Assembly: GCF_024198215.1 (NCBI RefSeq) | Contig: NZ_JAKCFA010000013.1 | Span: 124,001 to 188,000 of the forward strand | Direction: 5' to 3' | Length of the DNA: 64,000 nucleotides | Origin: Myxococcus qinghaiensis | Lineage (GTDB): Bacteria > Myxococcota > Myxococcia > Myxococcales > Myxococcaceae | Shown: positions 9,613-17,820 of the stretch, piece after piece | Position numbering within the stretch: the stretch's first letter is position 1 | How the letters are laid out: each line of letters opens with the position of its first letter | The notes under the pieces: generated by a model | What the model saw: the letters and a program-made list of their open reading frames with translations, nothing else | What the model was told of the DNA's origin: nothing | Databases searched by the model: none | Translations under genes and position numbers: made by a program

Positions 9613-9635
9613 AAAAAGACACCACCTTTGGGTGG
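9613..9635 (-). terminator. Rho-independent terminator after the reductase gene
   Basis: On the minus strand the stem CCACC-CAAA-GGTGG (9622-9635) is followed within four bases by TTTTT (9617-9613). It begins only a few bases past the stop of the minus-strand reductase gene. Confidence 0.7.
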
Positions 9636-9636
9636 A

Positions 9637-10713
9637 TCACCCCAGGGAGTCGAGGCGCCGGCAGCCGTCGATGCGGAGGACGAAGTCGGCGCCGAAGGCT
9701 CCGGCGGGGGTGAGGGCGCCCGGGGAGGGCTGGGCGAGCAGCTCCTCCACGGCGTGGAGGGAGGCACGGGCGGTGAAGACATAGCCCTCGGGGACCTCCA
9801 GCCAGGCCTGGGCGGAGCGGCCGTCGGGGGCGCGGGCCTGGGCCCAGACCTGGGAGCGTCCGGACAGGCGCATGTCGGCGGTGGGGCCCGTCACGCGGGA
9901 CTCGACGAGCTTCATCAGGCCGTCGCGCACGGGGCCGACTTTCAGGAGCTGGCGGAGGGCGGGGTAGGTCCACCGCAGGGCGCGGGCGGAGGACGAGGGG
10001 AAGGCCATGTAGGTGGTGATGTTGGGGATGCCGGTGGTGCGGTAGGCGGTGGAGAGGTCGCCCCAGGGGATGGGCATCACGGTGCGCTCGCGGTCGATGA
10101 AGCGCTGGGGGCGGGCGCCCTGTCCCATGGGGTAGGGCTGGAGGACGCCGTCGCGGCGGACCCTGCCGCCCTCGGGGAGCTGGAGGAGGGCGGACTTGGT
10201 GGTGCCGGGGCTGGCCTGGGAGCCGGCGGCGATGGCGATGTCCAGCTCGGTGGCGCCGGGGACCTGGTCGGCGACGTAGCGGGCGAGGCAGTCGGTGGGG
10301 ACGACGTCGAAGCCGACGCCGGACATGAGCGAGACGCCGCGCTCCTTGGCTTCGGCGTCATGGCGGAAGGAGCCCTCGAAGACGGGAATCTCTCCGGTGA
10401 TGTCCAGGTAGTGGGTGCGCGAGGCGAGACAGGCCTGGCGCATGGGCTCGCTGGTGTGGACGAAGGGCCCGGCGGCGTGGAGCACCAGGGGCAGGCCCTC
10501 CATGGCGGCGGTGAGCTGGCGGGCGTCATCCAGGGCAGCGGGACGGACCTCCAGGCCGAGCGCGTCAGCGAGGGGGGCCAGCTTCTCCCGAGAGCGACCG
10601 GACAGCACGGGGCGGTGGCCACGACGCACGGCCTCCTCGGCGATGAGGCGGCCGGTGTAGCCAGAGGCGCCATACAGCAACCAGCGGGGAGTCGAGCTCG
10701 AAGTCGTCGTCAC
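9637..10713 (-). CDS. Saccharopine dehydrogenase-family NADP-binding reductase
   Basis: The 358-residue protein starts with a Rossmann nucleotide-binding motif, YGASGYTGRL (residues 14-23). The family pattern follows: LVLHAAGPFVHTSEPMRQACL, THYLDITGEIPVFE, GVGFDVVPTDCLA. This matches the saccharopine-dehydrogenase-like group that also includes trans-acting enoyl reductases. The substrate is unknown; true lysine-pathway activity is unlikely given the short C-terminal region. It is the last gene of a minus-strand run and has its own terminator. Confidence 0.8.
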   Translation of the reverse strand: MTTTSSSTPRWLLYGASGYTGRLIAEEAVRRGHRPVLSGRSREKLAPLADALGLEVRPAALDDARQLTAAMEGLPLVLHAAGPFVHTSEPMRQACLASRTHYLDITGEIPVFEGSFRHDAEAKERGVSLMSGVGFDVVPTDCLARYVADQVPGATELDIAIAAGSQASPGTTKSALLQLPEGGRVRRDGVLQPYPMGQGARPQRFIDRERTVMPIPWGDLSTAYRTTGIPNITTYMAFPSSSARALRWTYPALRQLLKVGPVRDGLMKLVESRVTGPTADMRLSGRSQVWAQARAPDGRSAQAWLEVPEGYVFTARASLHAVEELLAQPSPGALTPAGAFGADFVLRIDGCRRLDSLG

Positions 10714-10808
10714 GGCCGGCGACGCTAGCAGGCGGGCCAGGCGCGGGCCGGCCCGGGTTCGGGCTGTGCTCGCTATCTGTCAGCGTCCTTGCTCCAGCCG
10801 CCCCACCC

Positions 10809-11303
10809 TCACCGGGCCAGGGCGACTTCGGACCGGTGATTCACGTGCGCGTCCTCGACGCAGACGAGCAGCGCGCGCAGGGCCGCCGGAGACGGGGCCG
10901 TCAGGAGCGCCTCGCGAAGCCGGGCATTGCGCAACAGGGCGCCGATGCGCGCCAGGACGCTCAGGTGCAGCCCGGCCGTGTCCGGCGGCGACACCATGCC
11001 CACGAAGATGCGCCCTTTCCCTCCGTCGGGCTGGCCGAAGTCCACGCCCTGGGGATGGATGCCCACGCAGGTGACGATGCGCGGCACGCCGACGAGCCGA
11101 CAGTGCGGCACCGCCACGCCCCCCACCATCGCCGTCGAGCCCAGCTGCTCGCGCGCCAGCAGATGCGACGCCAGCTCCTTCGGGGACACCCGCGCCCGGG
11201 CCGCCATCAGCCCCGCCAGCTCGTGCACCACCCCCACCCGCTCGCGCGCCTCCAACGTCAGGCGGACAGCTTCGACCTCCAAGAAATCAGTCCACCGCAG
11301 CAT
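10809..11303 (-). CDS. PTS IIA component, PtsN-like (copy 1)
   Basis: A 164-residue phosphotransferase IIA domain of the fructose/nitrogen type. The phosphorylated histidine is H67 in GGVAVPHCR, preceded by LLAREQLGSTAM, which matches the family core. No IIB or IIC transporter is adjacent, so a regulatory (EIIA-Ntr-like) role is likely. GAGGAGG precedes the ATG. It has the same length and layout as the neighbour at 11623-12117, so the two are tandem duplicates. Confidence 0.85.
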   Translation of the reverse strand: MLRWTDFLEVEAVRLTLEARERVGVVHELAGLMAARARVSPKELASHLLAREQLGSTAMVGGVAVPHCRLVGVPRIVTCVGIHPQGVDFGQPDGGKGRIFVGMVSPPDTAGLHLSVLARIGALLRNARLREALLTAPSPAALRALLVCVEDAHVNHRSEVALAR

Positions 11304-11622
11304 GGCTCACCTCCTCGGGCCCACCGCCGCCTCCCGAGTCGGCGCAGAGATGTGTCCACCACCGCGATTCCGCATCCCTCTCCTGTTTTTCTTCGAGCCC
11401 ACTACACACTTCTCTCGGGTTATTCGGGGTCAGTCGCTTCGACCCCGCCCCGCTCGCTTTTTCTCAACCTCGTCGAAGGCGACTCCACCGCTCACCGCGT
11501 CATCGAGTGAGGACCCTGAGCGCACCGGGAAGCGAGGCCCGCTTCCGCGCCCCGTCACACGCCCCGCCGTCCTCGGCCCGCTGTCCGTGCGCGACATCCA
11601 CCTCGTCCTCCAGGGCAGGCCC
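11304..11622. other. Intergenic stretch between the two PTS IIA genes
   Basis: I find no supportable gene here. The part next to 11303 holds the ribosome site of copy 1. A 7-bp inverted repeat (11425-11431 with 11441-11447) is followed by T5 at 11458-11462 on the plus strand, but no plus-strand transcript is apparent. The stretch is less GC-rich than the genes around it, as expected for a promoter region of the minus-strand gene. Confidence 0.4.
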
Positions 11623-12117
11623 TCACGGAGACAGCGCGAGCTCGTTGCGGAGCGGCAGGTGCGCTTCCTCCGCGCTGACGAGCAGCTCGTGCATCGCCCC
11701 GGCGGAGGGCGCGGCCCCAAGCGCCGTTCTCAGCCGCTCATCGCTCAGCAGCGTCGCGATGCGGGAGAGCACGTTGAGGTGCAGCCCGGCCGTGTCCGGC
11801 GGCGACACCAGCCCCACGTAGATTCGCACCAGCCCGTCCTCCGGCGCGCCGAACGCCAGCCCGCCCCGGTGGAGGCCCAGGCAGGTGACGATGCGCCCGG
11901 CGCGCGCATGGCGACAGTGCGGCACCGCGACGCCGCCCTCCATCGCCGTCGCGCCGAGCTGCTCGCGCGCCAGCAGGTGCACCGCCAGCTCTCGCTGGGG
12001 AACCCCCGCCCGGGCCGACATCAACCCCGCCAGCTCATGCAGCACCGCCACCCGGTCTCTCGCCGCCAGCGACAGGCGGATAGCCTCCACGTCCAGGAAC
12101 TCGGTCCACCTCAACAT
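11623..12117 (-). CDS. PTS IIA component, PtsN-like (copy 2)
   Basis: A paralog of the gene at 10809-11303, also exactly 164 residues, beginning MLRWTEFLDVEA against MLRWTDFLEVEA. The phosphoacceptor H67 is in GGVAVPHCR. ATG 12117 is chosen over upstream starts because it aligns with copy 1 and has GGAGGAAGG just before it. Both copies keep the active histidine, so neither looks dead. Likely partners are a general PTS EI/HPr encoded elsewhere; possible outputs are kinases or transporters, as for PtsN, but this is inference. Confidence 0.85.
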   Translation of the reverse strand: MLRWTEFLDVEAIRLSLAARDRVAVLHELAGLMSARAGVPQRELAVHLLAREQLGATAMEGGVAVPHCRHARAGRIVTCLGLHRGGLAFGAPEDGLVRIYVGLVSPPDTAGLHLNVLSRIATLLSDERLRTALGAAPSAGAMHELLVSAEEAHLPLRNELALSP

Positions 12118-12212
12118 GCCTTCCTCCCAGGGCGACACCACACCGCCCGCACCGCCACTCACCCGCGGGACGCTGGCGCGAAGCCCTTCGCGCGCGCGTC
12201 CCACGTCGGACC

Positions 12213-12569
12213 TCACCCCATCGCCGCCACGCGCTCGCGTCCGGACAGGACGATGCACGCGGCCAGCACTCGCGCCGTGAAGGCGTCCCGCTCGTCGTCG
12301 TCGAAGGCCCGCGCGAGCTGCTCGGGGTCGTCATCCAGGAACAGCGTGGAGCCCAGCCGGTCATACACATGCTCCAGCACGCCTCTGCAGCACGAGCACC
12401 GCCGAGCGCCGCTCAAGGCATGTTCAGCACGCGCCCGGGCCTCGACCAGTCGCTCCACGCCCAGCAGGCGGACCGCCTTGAGCGGTGCCTCACCGAGCGA
12501 CGGACCGACCTCCTTGGCGGCCAACGCGTGGAACAACGGCAGTGACTTCACGAAGCGGGGCAGCCACAT
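12213..12569 (-). CDS. Small cysteine-containing protein of unknown function
   Basis: 118 residues from ATG 12569, which has GGAGG spaced correctly upstream; the open frame continues further but without a better start. No family recognised. It is helical, contains a CSCC cluster near the middle (residues about 58-61) that could bind a metal, and then an acidic stretch DDDPEQLARAFDDDERDAF. There is no signal peptide or membrane helix. It lies 95 bp upstream of PTS IIA copy 2 on the same strand. Confidence 0.55.
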   Translation of the reverse strand: MWLPRFVKSLPLFHALAAKEVGPSLGEAPLKAVRLLGVERLVEARARAEHALSGARRCSCCRGVLEHVYDRLGSTLFLDDDPEQLARAFDDDERDAFTARVLAACIVLSGRERVAAMG

Positions 12570-12753
12570 GGGTCCTCCGTGCCGGGCCCTCATGACCCGC
12601 CGCACGTGCCTTCCCATCGCATCCGCCGTGCCGCGCGGGACTGGCTCCAGGTGCCTGAAACCCCAGGCCTTTCCCGCACCCCGCCTCCGCGCCATCGTGC
12701 GGAGTGCAACCCGGGCCTCCTTCAAGCCCTTCAGGTCGCGACCCGCCCCGGGC

Positions 12754-13119
12754 TCAGCGCAGGGCACGCCCGTGTACCCGGGCCTGCTCTCGACACGCGC
12801 CCTGGCACTCGGGGAAGAGCAACAGGAAGCGGGCCTGCTCACGGCAGCGAGGCACCAGCCCGGTGTGCAGGGGGGCCGAGCACAGCCGCTGGAAGCCGGC
12901 CCACGCATCATCGAAGACGGCGGCGCGGTCCTCGGGCGCAAGCGTCAGCACGGCGCGACGCTCCGAGGCCAGCCAGCCAACCATGGCCGCCAGGGCCACC
13001 CCCAGCCCGAGCACCCACAGCAGGTCCTTCCACCAGGGACGCGCCAGCGAGAGAGGCTCCGGCCCGGTGCTGGAGTCAGGGACGGAGGACACGATGGACA
13101 GGGGCGGCTTGGGACGCAT
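12754..13119 (-). CDS. Single-pass membrane protein, paralog B of a pair
   Basis: 121 residues from ATG 13119 (TGGAGA upstream). It has a cytosolic N-terminus, one membrane helix (about 30-48, LLWVLGLGVALAAMVGWLA), then an exported domain with a conserved cysteine pattern: FQRLC, RCREQARFLLLFPECQGACREQA. The same pattern (LMC, RCQKQAEFIMRFSECDEACRQEL) occurs in the next gene upstream, which from its best start is also 121 residues. The four cysteines probably form disulfides in the periplasm. No known family recognised. An earlier ATG at 13230 is possible. Confidence 0.65.
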   Translation of the reverse strand: MRPKPPLSIVSSVPDSSTGPEPLSLARPWWKDLLWVLGLGVALAAMVGWLASERRAVLTLAPEDRAAVFDDAWAGFQRLCSAPLHTGLVPRCREQARFLLLFPECQGACREQARVHGRALR

Positions 13120-13259
13120 GACGGCGTCTCCAGGGGCAAGCCCCGTGCCGCGCGGTGGAGCAGGTCTCCCGAGGGACGCGGTCTCCGCGGCCATTGCATC
13201 CAGCAAGTGCGCACGCGAGCGGCCGTGCATCGCGCAAGCCTTCTCGAGTCGAGAGGGCG

Positions 13260-13625
13260 TCAGCGCACGGCGTTGCGCAGGGCGGGGGCCAGCTCCTGGC
13301 GACAGGCCTCGTCACACTCGGAGAAGCGCATGATGAACTCCGCCTGCTTCTGGCAGCGCCGCTGGAGGCGGGGGCCGGCGTCGCCCAGGCACATGAGGTG
13401 GAAGCTGTCGCGCGTCTCCTCGAAGAGGGCTTCGCGCTGGGCGGGGGACATCGCGTTGATGGCGCGGTTCTCTCCGCCCTGGAGATAGGCCCACACGCCG
13501 ACGAGCACCAGCAGCACGATGCCGAGCATCACTCCCTGGCGCACGCGCTTCTGGTTGCGAGAGGGGGGCCTGTCGCGGGTGAAGATGTTGTCCTCGGCTC
13601 CCTCGTCGTTCCCGTTCAAACCCAT
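13260..13625 (-). CDS. Single-pass membrane protein, paralog A of a pair
   Basis: 121 residues from ATG 13625 (a further ATG lies at 13640). It has a polar N-terminus, one membrane helix (about 33-49, MLGIVLLVLVGVWAYL), and a periplasmic domain with cysteines in LMC, RCQKQAEF and ECDEACRQE, matching paralog B downstream (28 bp apart between the chosen ORFs and the alternative B start, 140 bp to the preferred one). It is divergent from the sigma-54 response regulator across a repeat-rich control region, so it may be a member of that regulon. Function unknown. Confidence 0.65.
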   Translation of the reverse strand: MGLNGNDEGAEDNIFTRDRPPSRNQKRVRQGVMLGIVLLVLVGVWAYLQGGENRAINAMSPAQREALFEETRDSFHLMCLGDAGPRLQRRCQKQAEFIMRFSECDEACRQELAPALRNAVR

Positions 13626-13683
13626 AGGCCCCTGTTCCATCGCAAACCGGGGACCAACGCCAGCATTGGTTGCGTCGGGTGTG

Positions 13684-13787
13684 TTGCAGCCTGCACGAAA
13701 GGGCCGGGTCCGGGTTGCGGACCGCACGACAGGGGTGAAGGGGGCGGCGTGGAAGTCCCCGTGAGGACTCGTGTCGTGCGGTCCGCA
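13684..13787. promoter_or_regulatory. Operator array upstream of the NtrC-type regulator
   Basis: Two direct copies of a 19-bp motif lie at 13684-13702 and 13715-13733 (15 of 19 identical, 31 bp apart). An inverted copy gives a perfect 16-bp inverted repeat: 13716-13731 with 13772-13787. Each site holds the odd palindrome TGCRG-N-CYGCA (13685, 13716, 13777). Start spacings of 31 and 61 bp are near whole helical turns. The motif recurs upstream of the kdp/porin genes. Confidence 0.65.
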
Positions 13788-13792
13788 CGGCG

Positions 13793-13808
13793 GGGCGCGG
13801 GTGATGCA
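13793..13808 (+). promoter_or_regulatory. Possible sigma-54 promoter of the NtrC-type regulator
   Basis: The sequence GGGCGCGGGTGATGCA fits TGGCACG-N4-TTGCA with three mismatches and correct GG/GC spacing (13794-13795 and 13806-13807). It would start transcription near 13819, leaving a 49-base leader if translation begins at ATG 13868. The match is only moderate for GC-rich DNA; the nearby operator array raises its likelihood. Confidence 0.4.
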
Positions 13809-13867
13809 CTTAGGATTGACGCATGGATGCAAGGCAGGAGCAGGACCCCGTCTCCGGGGAGCGCCCG

Positions 13868-15220
13868 ATGCGGGTGCTGGTGGTGGACGACGAGCGCAAC
13901 ATCCGCCACACGCTGAGGGTGTGCCTGGAGGGGTTCGGCTGCGAGGTGCGGGAGGCGGCCACGCCCGAGGCCGCGCTGGCGGCGCTCGCCCAGGGGCCGG
14001 CCGACCTGGCCTTCGTCGACCTGCGGCTGGGCACCGCGAGCGGCTTGGATTTGCTGCCAAAGCTGCTCGCCGAGTCGCCCAACCTGGACGTGGTGCTCAT
14101 CACCGCGTACGCGACGTTCGACACGGCGGTGGAGGCGGTGCGGCGGGGGGCGCGGGACTACCTGCCCAAGCCCTTCACGCCGGCGCAGATACGGCATGTG
14201 CTGGACCGCTCGCGGGAGCACCGTGCGCTGTCCTCGCAGTTGGAGAGCCTGGAGGGGCAGCTCGCGCAGGCGGTGCCGGAGGCGACGCTGGAGACGAGCT
14301 CGCCGGTGATGCACGCGGCGATTGGACTGGTCTCTCGCGCGGCGACGGCGGATGCGGCGGTGCTGCTGCGCGGTGAGAGCGGCACGGGCAAGGGAGTGCT
14401 CGCCAGGGCGTTGCACTCGATGAGCGCGCGGCGGCGCAGGCCGTTCGTCACGGTGAACTGTCCGACGTTGTCGGAGCAGCTCCTGGCGAGCGAGCTGTTC
14501 GGCCACGTGCGCGGGGCCTTCACGGGAGCGGTGAAGGACCAGCCGGGGCGGGTGGAGCAGGCGGAGGGAGGCACGCTGTTCCTGGATGAAATCGCGGAGA
14601 TGAGCCCGGCGCTCCAGGCGCAGTTGCTGCGATTCCTGCAGGAGAAGCAGTTCGAGCGACTGGGTGAAGGCCGCACGCGCAAGGCGGACGTGCGCGTGGT
14701 GGCGGCGACGAATCGGGACTTGGAGAAGGACGTGGCGGAGGGAAGGTTCCGCGAGGACCTGCTCTATCGGCTCAACGTCATCGAGGTGAAGCTGCCGTCG
14801 TTGCGGGAGCGGCCGGAGGACCTGCTGTCGCTGGCGAGGCGCTTCGTGGCGTTCTTCGCGAAGACGGCGCAGCGGCCGACGACGCCGGAGTTGTCGCCAG
14901 CGACGGAGAAGATGCTGCTGGCATATCCGTGGCCGGGCAACGTGCGGGAGCTGCGCAACGCGGTGGAGCGAGCGCTCATCGTGTGGCCGGCGGGGGTGTT
15001 GGAGCCGCAGGCGTTTCCGGAGCGAATCGCCGCCGCGGCGGGCTCGGTGGTGACGCTGGGCGGGCCGCACACGCTGGAGGAGGTGGAGCGCGAGCACACC
15101 CTGCGGGTGATGACGTCCGCGCCGACGCTGGACGAAGCGGCGAAGGTGCTGGGCATCGACGCGTCCACGCTGTGGCGCAAGCGCAAGAAGTACGAGTCCG
15201 GAGGCAAGGGCGAGGACTGA
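13868..15220 (+). CDS. NtrC-type sigma-54 response regulator
   Basis: 450 residues. The receiver domain has D7/D8, phosphoacceptor D51 (FVDLRLG), T79 and K101 (LPKPF). The AAA+ domain has GESGTGKG, GAFTGA and LFLDEIAEM; the C-terminal Fis-type helix-turn-helix is TLDEAAKVLGIDASTLWRKRKKY. ATG 13868 is preferred over 13823 because GGGGAG precedes it and MRVLVVDDE is the usual receiver start. No kinase is adjacent. The nearest is the histidine kinase at 18340-20181 in the kdp region, whose upstream control DNA shares this gene's 19-bp motif, so that kinase is the likely partner. Confidence 0.88.
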   Translation: MRVLVVDDERNIRHTLRVCLEGFGCEVREAATPEAALAALAQGPADLAFVDLRLGTASGLDLLPKLLAESPNLDVVLITAYATFDTAVEAVRRGARDYLPKPFTPAQIRHVLDRSREHRALSSQLESLEGQLAQAVPEATLETSSPVMHAAIGLVSRAATADAAVLLRGESGTGKGVLARALHSMSARRRRPFVTVNCPTLSEQLLASELFGHVRGAFTGAVKDQPGRVEQAEGGTLFLDEIAEMSPALQAQLLRFLQEKQFERLGEGRTRKADVRVVAATNRDLEKDVAEGRFREDLLYRLNVIEVKLPSLRERPEDLLSLARRFVAFFAKTAQRPTTPELSPATEKMLLAYPWPGNVRELRNAVERALIVWPAGVLEPQAFPERIAAAAGSVVTLGGPHTLEEVEREHTLRVMTSAPTLDEAAKVLGIDASTLWRKRKKYESGGKGED

Positions 15221-15257
15221 GCTTGAGAGGCCGGGAGTGCGCTCCTGGGCCTTGAGG

Positions 15258-15977
15258 TCACGACATGAGGGGCTTCAACAGCCCCGCCTGGTCCAGCAGC
15301 TCGCGCACCGTCTCGGCCAATGCCACGTGCTCCGGGTTGCTGGCCGTGAAGCGCTCCGGGGTGAGGACAATGAGGGTGCCCTTGTCCTCCACGGGTTCGA
15401 CGCGCACAGGGGCAGGCAGTGGCGGCACTGTGCCTCGATGACGAGCGAGATACGTCACCCAGCCGAGGTAAGGGGCCTTCGGAACGCGCCGAGACTCGAC
15501 CAGGTCACGGTGCGAGTGCGACATGGCCACGCCCCAATCAGGCTCCCAGGCACTCGCGGTGGCTCGCAGCATGTCCGCCAACACGGACGCTGTCAGGACA
15601 CGCTCTGCACTCGAGCCCCTGCTGGGCAGACTGAACACGCATCGATTGTTCGCACGTGCATGGTGGCCCCCACACCTGATGAGAAAGGCGCAATCTTCGT
15701 GGTCGTTGGGAGCACCGTTCCATGCCCCAAGACTGAACCCGAGATCATCGAAGGCAGGGTCCTTGTTCTTCTGAACGAACTTCACCAACTCTTCGCGAAT
15801 CGGGCGCAGTGGACGCTTCAAGGACTCCTTCAGCGACTTTGCCGTTTCGTACCAATGCGCGAAGGACGAATCGACACGCGAAAGCCCGAGCAGGAAGTCC
15901 TCAAGACGCCTTGCACAACTGTCTGGAGGCTCCTTGCGAATCCCCCAATAGCTACCCGCGTAGTAGGTCTCGCTCAC
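15258..15977 (-). CDS. Imm52-family immunity protein
   Basis: 239 residues, beginning MSETYYAGSYWGIRKEP, with the features I associate with immunity family 52: YYAGSYWG at the N-terminus, CARRLEDFL, FAHWYE, and a cytoplasmic soluble make-up. It starts 11 bp after the stop of a lipoprotein with a Tox-REase-5 nuclease domain, which is the known partner of Imm52. It should bind and neutralise that nuclease in the cytoplasm of the producer and its kin. Base composition is visibly less GC-rich than the flanking housekeeping genes, typical of exchanged toxin cassettes. Confidence 0.75.
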   Translation of the reverse strand: MSETYYAGSYWGIRKEPPDSCARRLEDFLLGLSRVDSSFAHWYETAKSLKESLKRPLRPIREELVKFVQKNKDPAFDDLGFSLGAWNGAPNDHEDCAFLIRCGGHHARANNRCVFSLPSRGSSAERVLTASVLADMLRATASAWEPDWGVAMSHSHRDLVESRRVPKAPYLGWVTYLARHRGTVPPLPAPVRVEPVEDKGTLIVLTPERFTASNPEHVALAETVRELLDQAGLLKPLMS

Positions 15978-15988
15978 CTGGATGAACC

Positions 15989-17467
15989 TCAGAAGAGTGG
16001 AGGGGTGAAGACGACTTCGATGCCCTCCACCTCGTTATCCTTCAGCAGTTTCCGGATCGCATTGGCGGCCTTCTCTTCCGCGACATGCCAGCGGATACGC
16101 GCTCCATTCGCTGCCCTGAACTGCCTGTCCGCCTGCTCAACCAGAGCCTTCGCCCCCGTACTCTTGAACCAGCGTTTCGGGTCGAGTTCCTCGAAGAACC
16201 TGGCATATCCCAGCCCCTTCGCCTCCAGCAGGACGCCCTTTTCGAAACCATCGAACTTCACGCCTCCGCTGTCCCTGCCCACGCCTCCGACCCAGTATGC
16301 CTCGTCGGCGGAGTGGCCCGTGATTTGTTCCTGGTAGCTCCGTGCCCGGGGCTGCATGGACTCCTTGGCCGGTCCCCACTGTCCAGGGCCACTCGACGGC
16401 CCACCTTGCTTCGCTGCCGTGCTCGCTCGCTGGAGGATGATGGCCGCGCCAGGGCCACCGCTCAGCACCGCCGCCGCCCGTCCCACCGGCACGGCCACGA
16501 CTCTCATGGCGAGCGCACCCTGTGCCGAGAGCGACAGCACCGGCACCTCGGCCATCCCGAGCGTCGCCCCTTGCAGCGTGCGCGTCGCGGCGGAGGCCGT
16601 GCCCCACGTGGCGAGGAGGTTCGTCACCAGCTTGGAGACGGCCTGCACCTGTTCGCCCCGCGTCATGTACTGGAAGCGCTCCACGTACTCGGGCGATGAG
16701 GCCAGCAGCGCCGCCACGGCGGTCGGCATCTGCTTCAACGCCCCGAGGTTGTCAGCGGGCGACGTGGAGACGAACTGTCCCACCGCCAGGGCCAGCCCGA
16801 CGAACGCCTCCTCCGCTCCGTCCAGCGTGCGGCTGATGACGTCGGCATCGTCGTGAACGTCCGCCAGCGGGAAGCCATCCACCTCCCGCAAGTTCGCATC
16901 CAGCGCGCGGAAGACTCCCGTGCGCCCGTCATAGAAGCGGCCGACCTCGAAGCCGTGCGCGAGGAAGGCTCCGTCCTTCCACTCCACCGTGCCGACGCGC
17001 TGCTGCGTCCTCCCGCTGCGCACCCACGCAAGGCATCCATCTGGCCGGAGCACCGCCAGCGAGGTGAACCGCTCCACCCTCCTGACCAGCTCGGCCCGCG
17101 GCACCTCGCCCGCGCCCATCACCTCGCGCAGCATGAAGCCCACCGCGACACGTGCCGGGAACTGTCCCAGCGTCACGTCCTTGCCCAGCAGCACCCGCAG
17201 CAGCCTCGCTGCCTGTGTCGCCGTGAGCGAATCGCCCGACACAGGGCTCTCGTCGTGCGCTTCCAGCCCTGCGTCATGCAGCAACGCATCGAACGAGTCG
17301 CCGCGCGCGCCTCCAACGTGCCGAGCCTCCAGGAAGCCTCTCTCCAGTCCTCGCTCCCCCAACACCGAGGAGCGCTGCCGCAGCAGCCCGCCACGAGTGG
17401 ACGGCTCAACACCAGCGCAGCCCGTGACGAGTAGCGCGGCGCACAGCATCCATAGGCCAGCACGCAT
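15989..17467 (-). CDS. Lipoprotein toxin with C-terminal Tox-REase-5 nuclease domain
   Basis: 492 residues. It has a lipoprotein signal (CAALLVTGCAG; lipidated C17), a long middle region, a hydrophobic patch (about 310-350) that may aid membrane passage, and a toxin domain from about residue 360. The toxin domain shows the Tox-REase-5 core: ARSYQEQITGHS, EAYWVGG, VKFDGFEKGVLLEAKGLGYARF, a PD-(D/E)xK-like nuclease centre. The layout (lipoprotein toxin followed by immunity gene) resembles myxobacterial SitA/SitI cassettes delivered by outer-membrane exchange. That delivery route is inference. GAGG precedes the ATG. Confidence 0.78.
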   Translation of the reverse strand: MRAGLWMLCAALLVTGCAGVEPSTRGGLLRQRSSVLGERGLERGFLEARHVGGARGDSFDALLHDAGLEAHDESPVSGDSLTATQAARLLRVLLGKDVTLGQFPARVAVGFMLREVMGAGEVPRAELVRRVERFTSLAVLRPDGCLAWVRSGRTQQRVGTVEWKDGAFLAHGFEVGRFYDGRTGVFRALDANLREVDGFPLADVHDDADVISRTLDGAEEAFVGLALAVGQFVSTSPADNLGALKQMPTAVAALLASSPEYVERFQYMTRGEQVQAVSKLVTNLLATWGTASAATRTLQGATLGMAEVPVLSLSAQGALAMRVVAVPVGRAAAVLSGGPGAAIILQRASTAAKQGGPSSGPGQWGPAKESMQPRARSYQEQITGHSADEAYWVGGVGRDSGGVKFDGFEKGVLLEAKGLGYARFFEELDPKRWFKSTGAKALVEQADRQFRAANGARIRWHVAEEKAANAIRKLLKDNEVEGIEVVFTPPLF

Positions 17468-17820
17468 TCCTCACCCACTTGCTTCCCTCACGAGAGGCAA
17501 GCGGCGTGAATGCTGGCATTCGCCCCTGACAAGGCGCGCGCCAACTCGCGGCGCGGAGGCCCCCCGACGTTGCTCCGACACACGCTCTCGTTCCGACGTC
17601 CCGTGTCCGCCACCAGGCAGGGCAAGCCCTTCCCATCCCTCCTGGCCGCCTGTCCGCGAGTCGCGCCCGGCCAGGCACCACCGACTGAAGCGCTCCCCTC
17701 CCCGCTCCCTCACGCCAGACATGGCGAGGGAGCTTGCGCGCCCATGCCTGTGATTGCCACGACCCTCATGCATGCGGACCGTTGTTCGGCGACCTCAACG
17801 ACACAACAAGGAGCGCACCC
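17468..17820. other. Divergent intergenic stretch, toxin/hemerythrin
   Basis: No gene is supportable here. It must hold the toxin promoter (minus strand) and the hemerythrin promoter (plus strand). An imperfect stem lies just upstream of the toxin start (CTTGC near 17480 with GCAAG near 17500), close enough to touch its ribosome site. The right end holds AAGGAG at 17808-17813 for the hemerythrin gene. Confidence 0.4.

Noticed and set aside
11425..11462. Inverted repeat with T5 that looks like a plus-strand terminator
   Set aside because: No plus-strand gene ends upstream of it; the stem is only 7 bp and the T-tract is 10 bases away.
12570..12941. N-terminal extension of the small cysteine protein to 242 residues
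   Set aside because: The added part overlaps the neighbouring membrane protein gene and is low-complexity; ATG 12569 has a proper ribosome site.
15221..15257. Imperfect hairpin between the NtrC-type regulator and the immunity gene
   Set aside because: Stem is broken by mismatches and has no T-tract; position is suggestive only.
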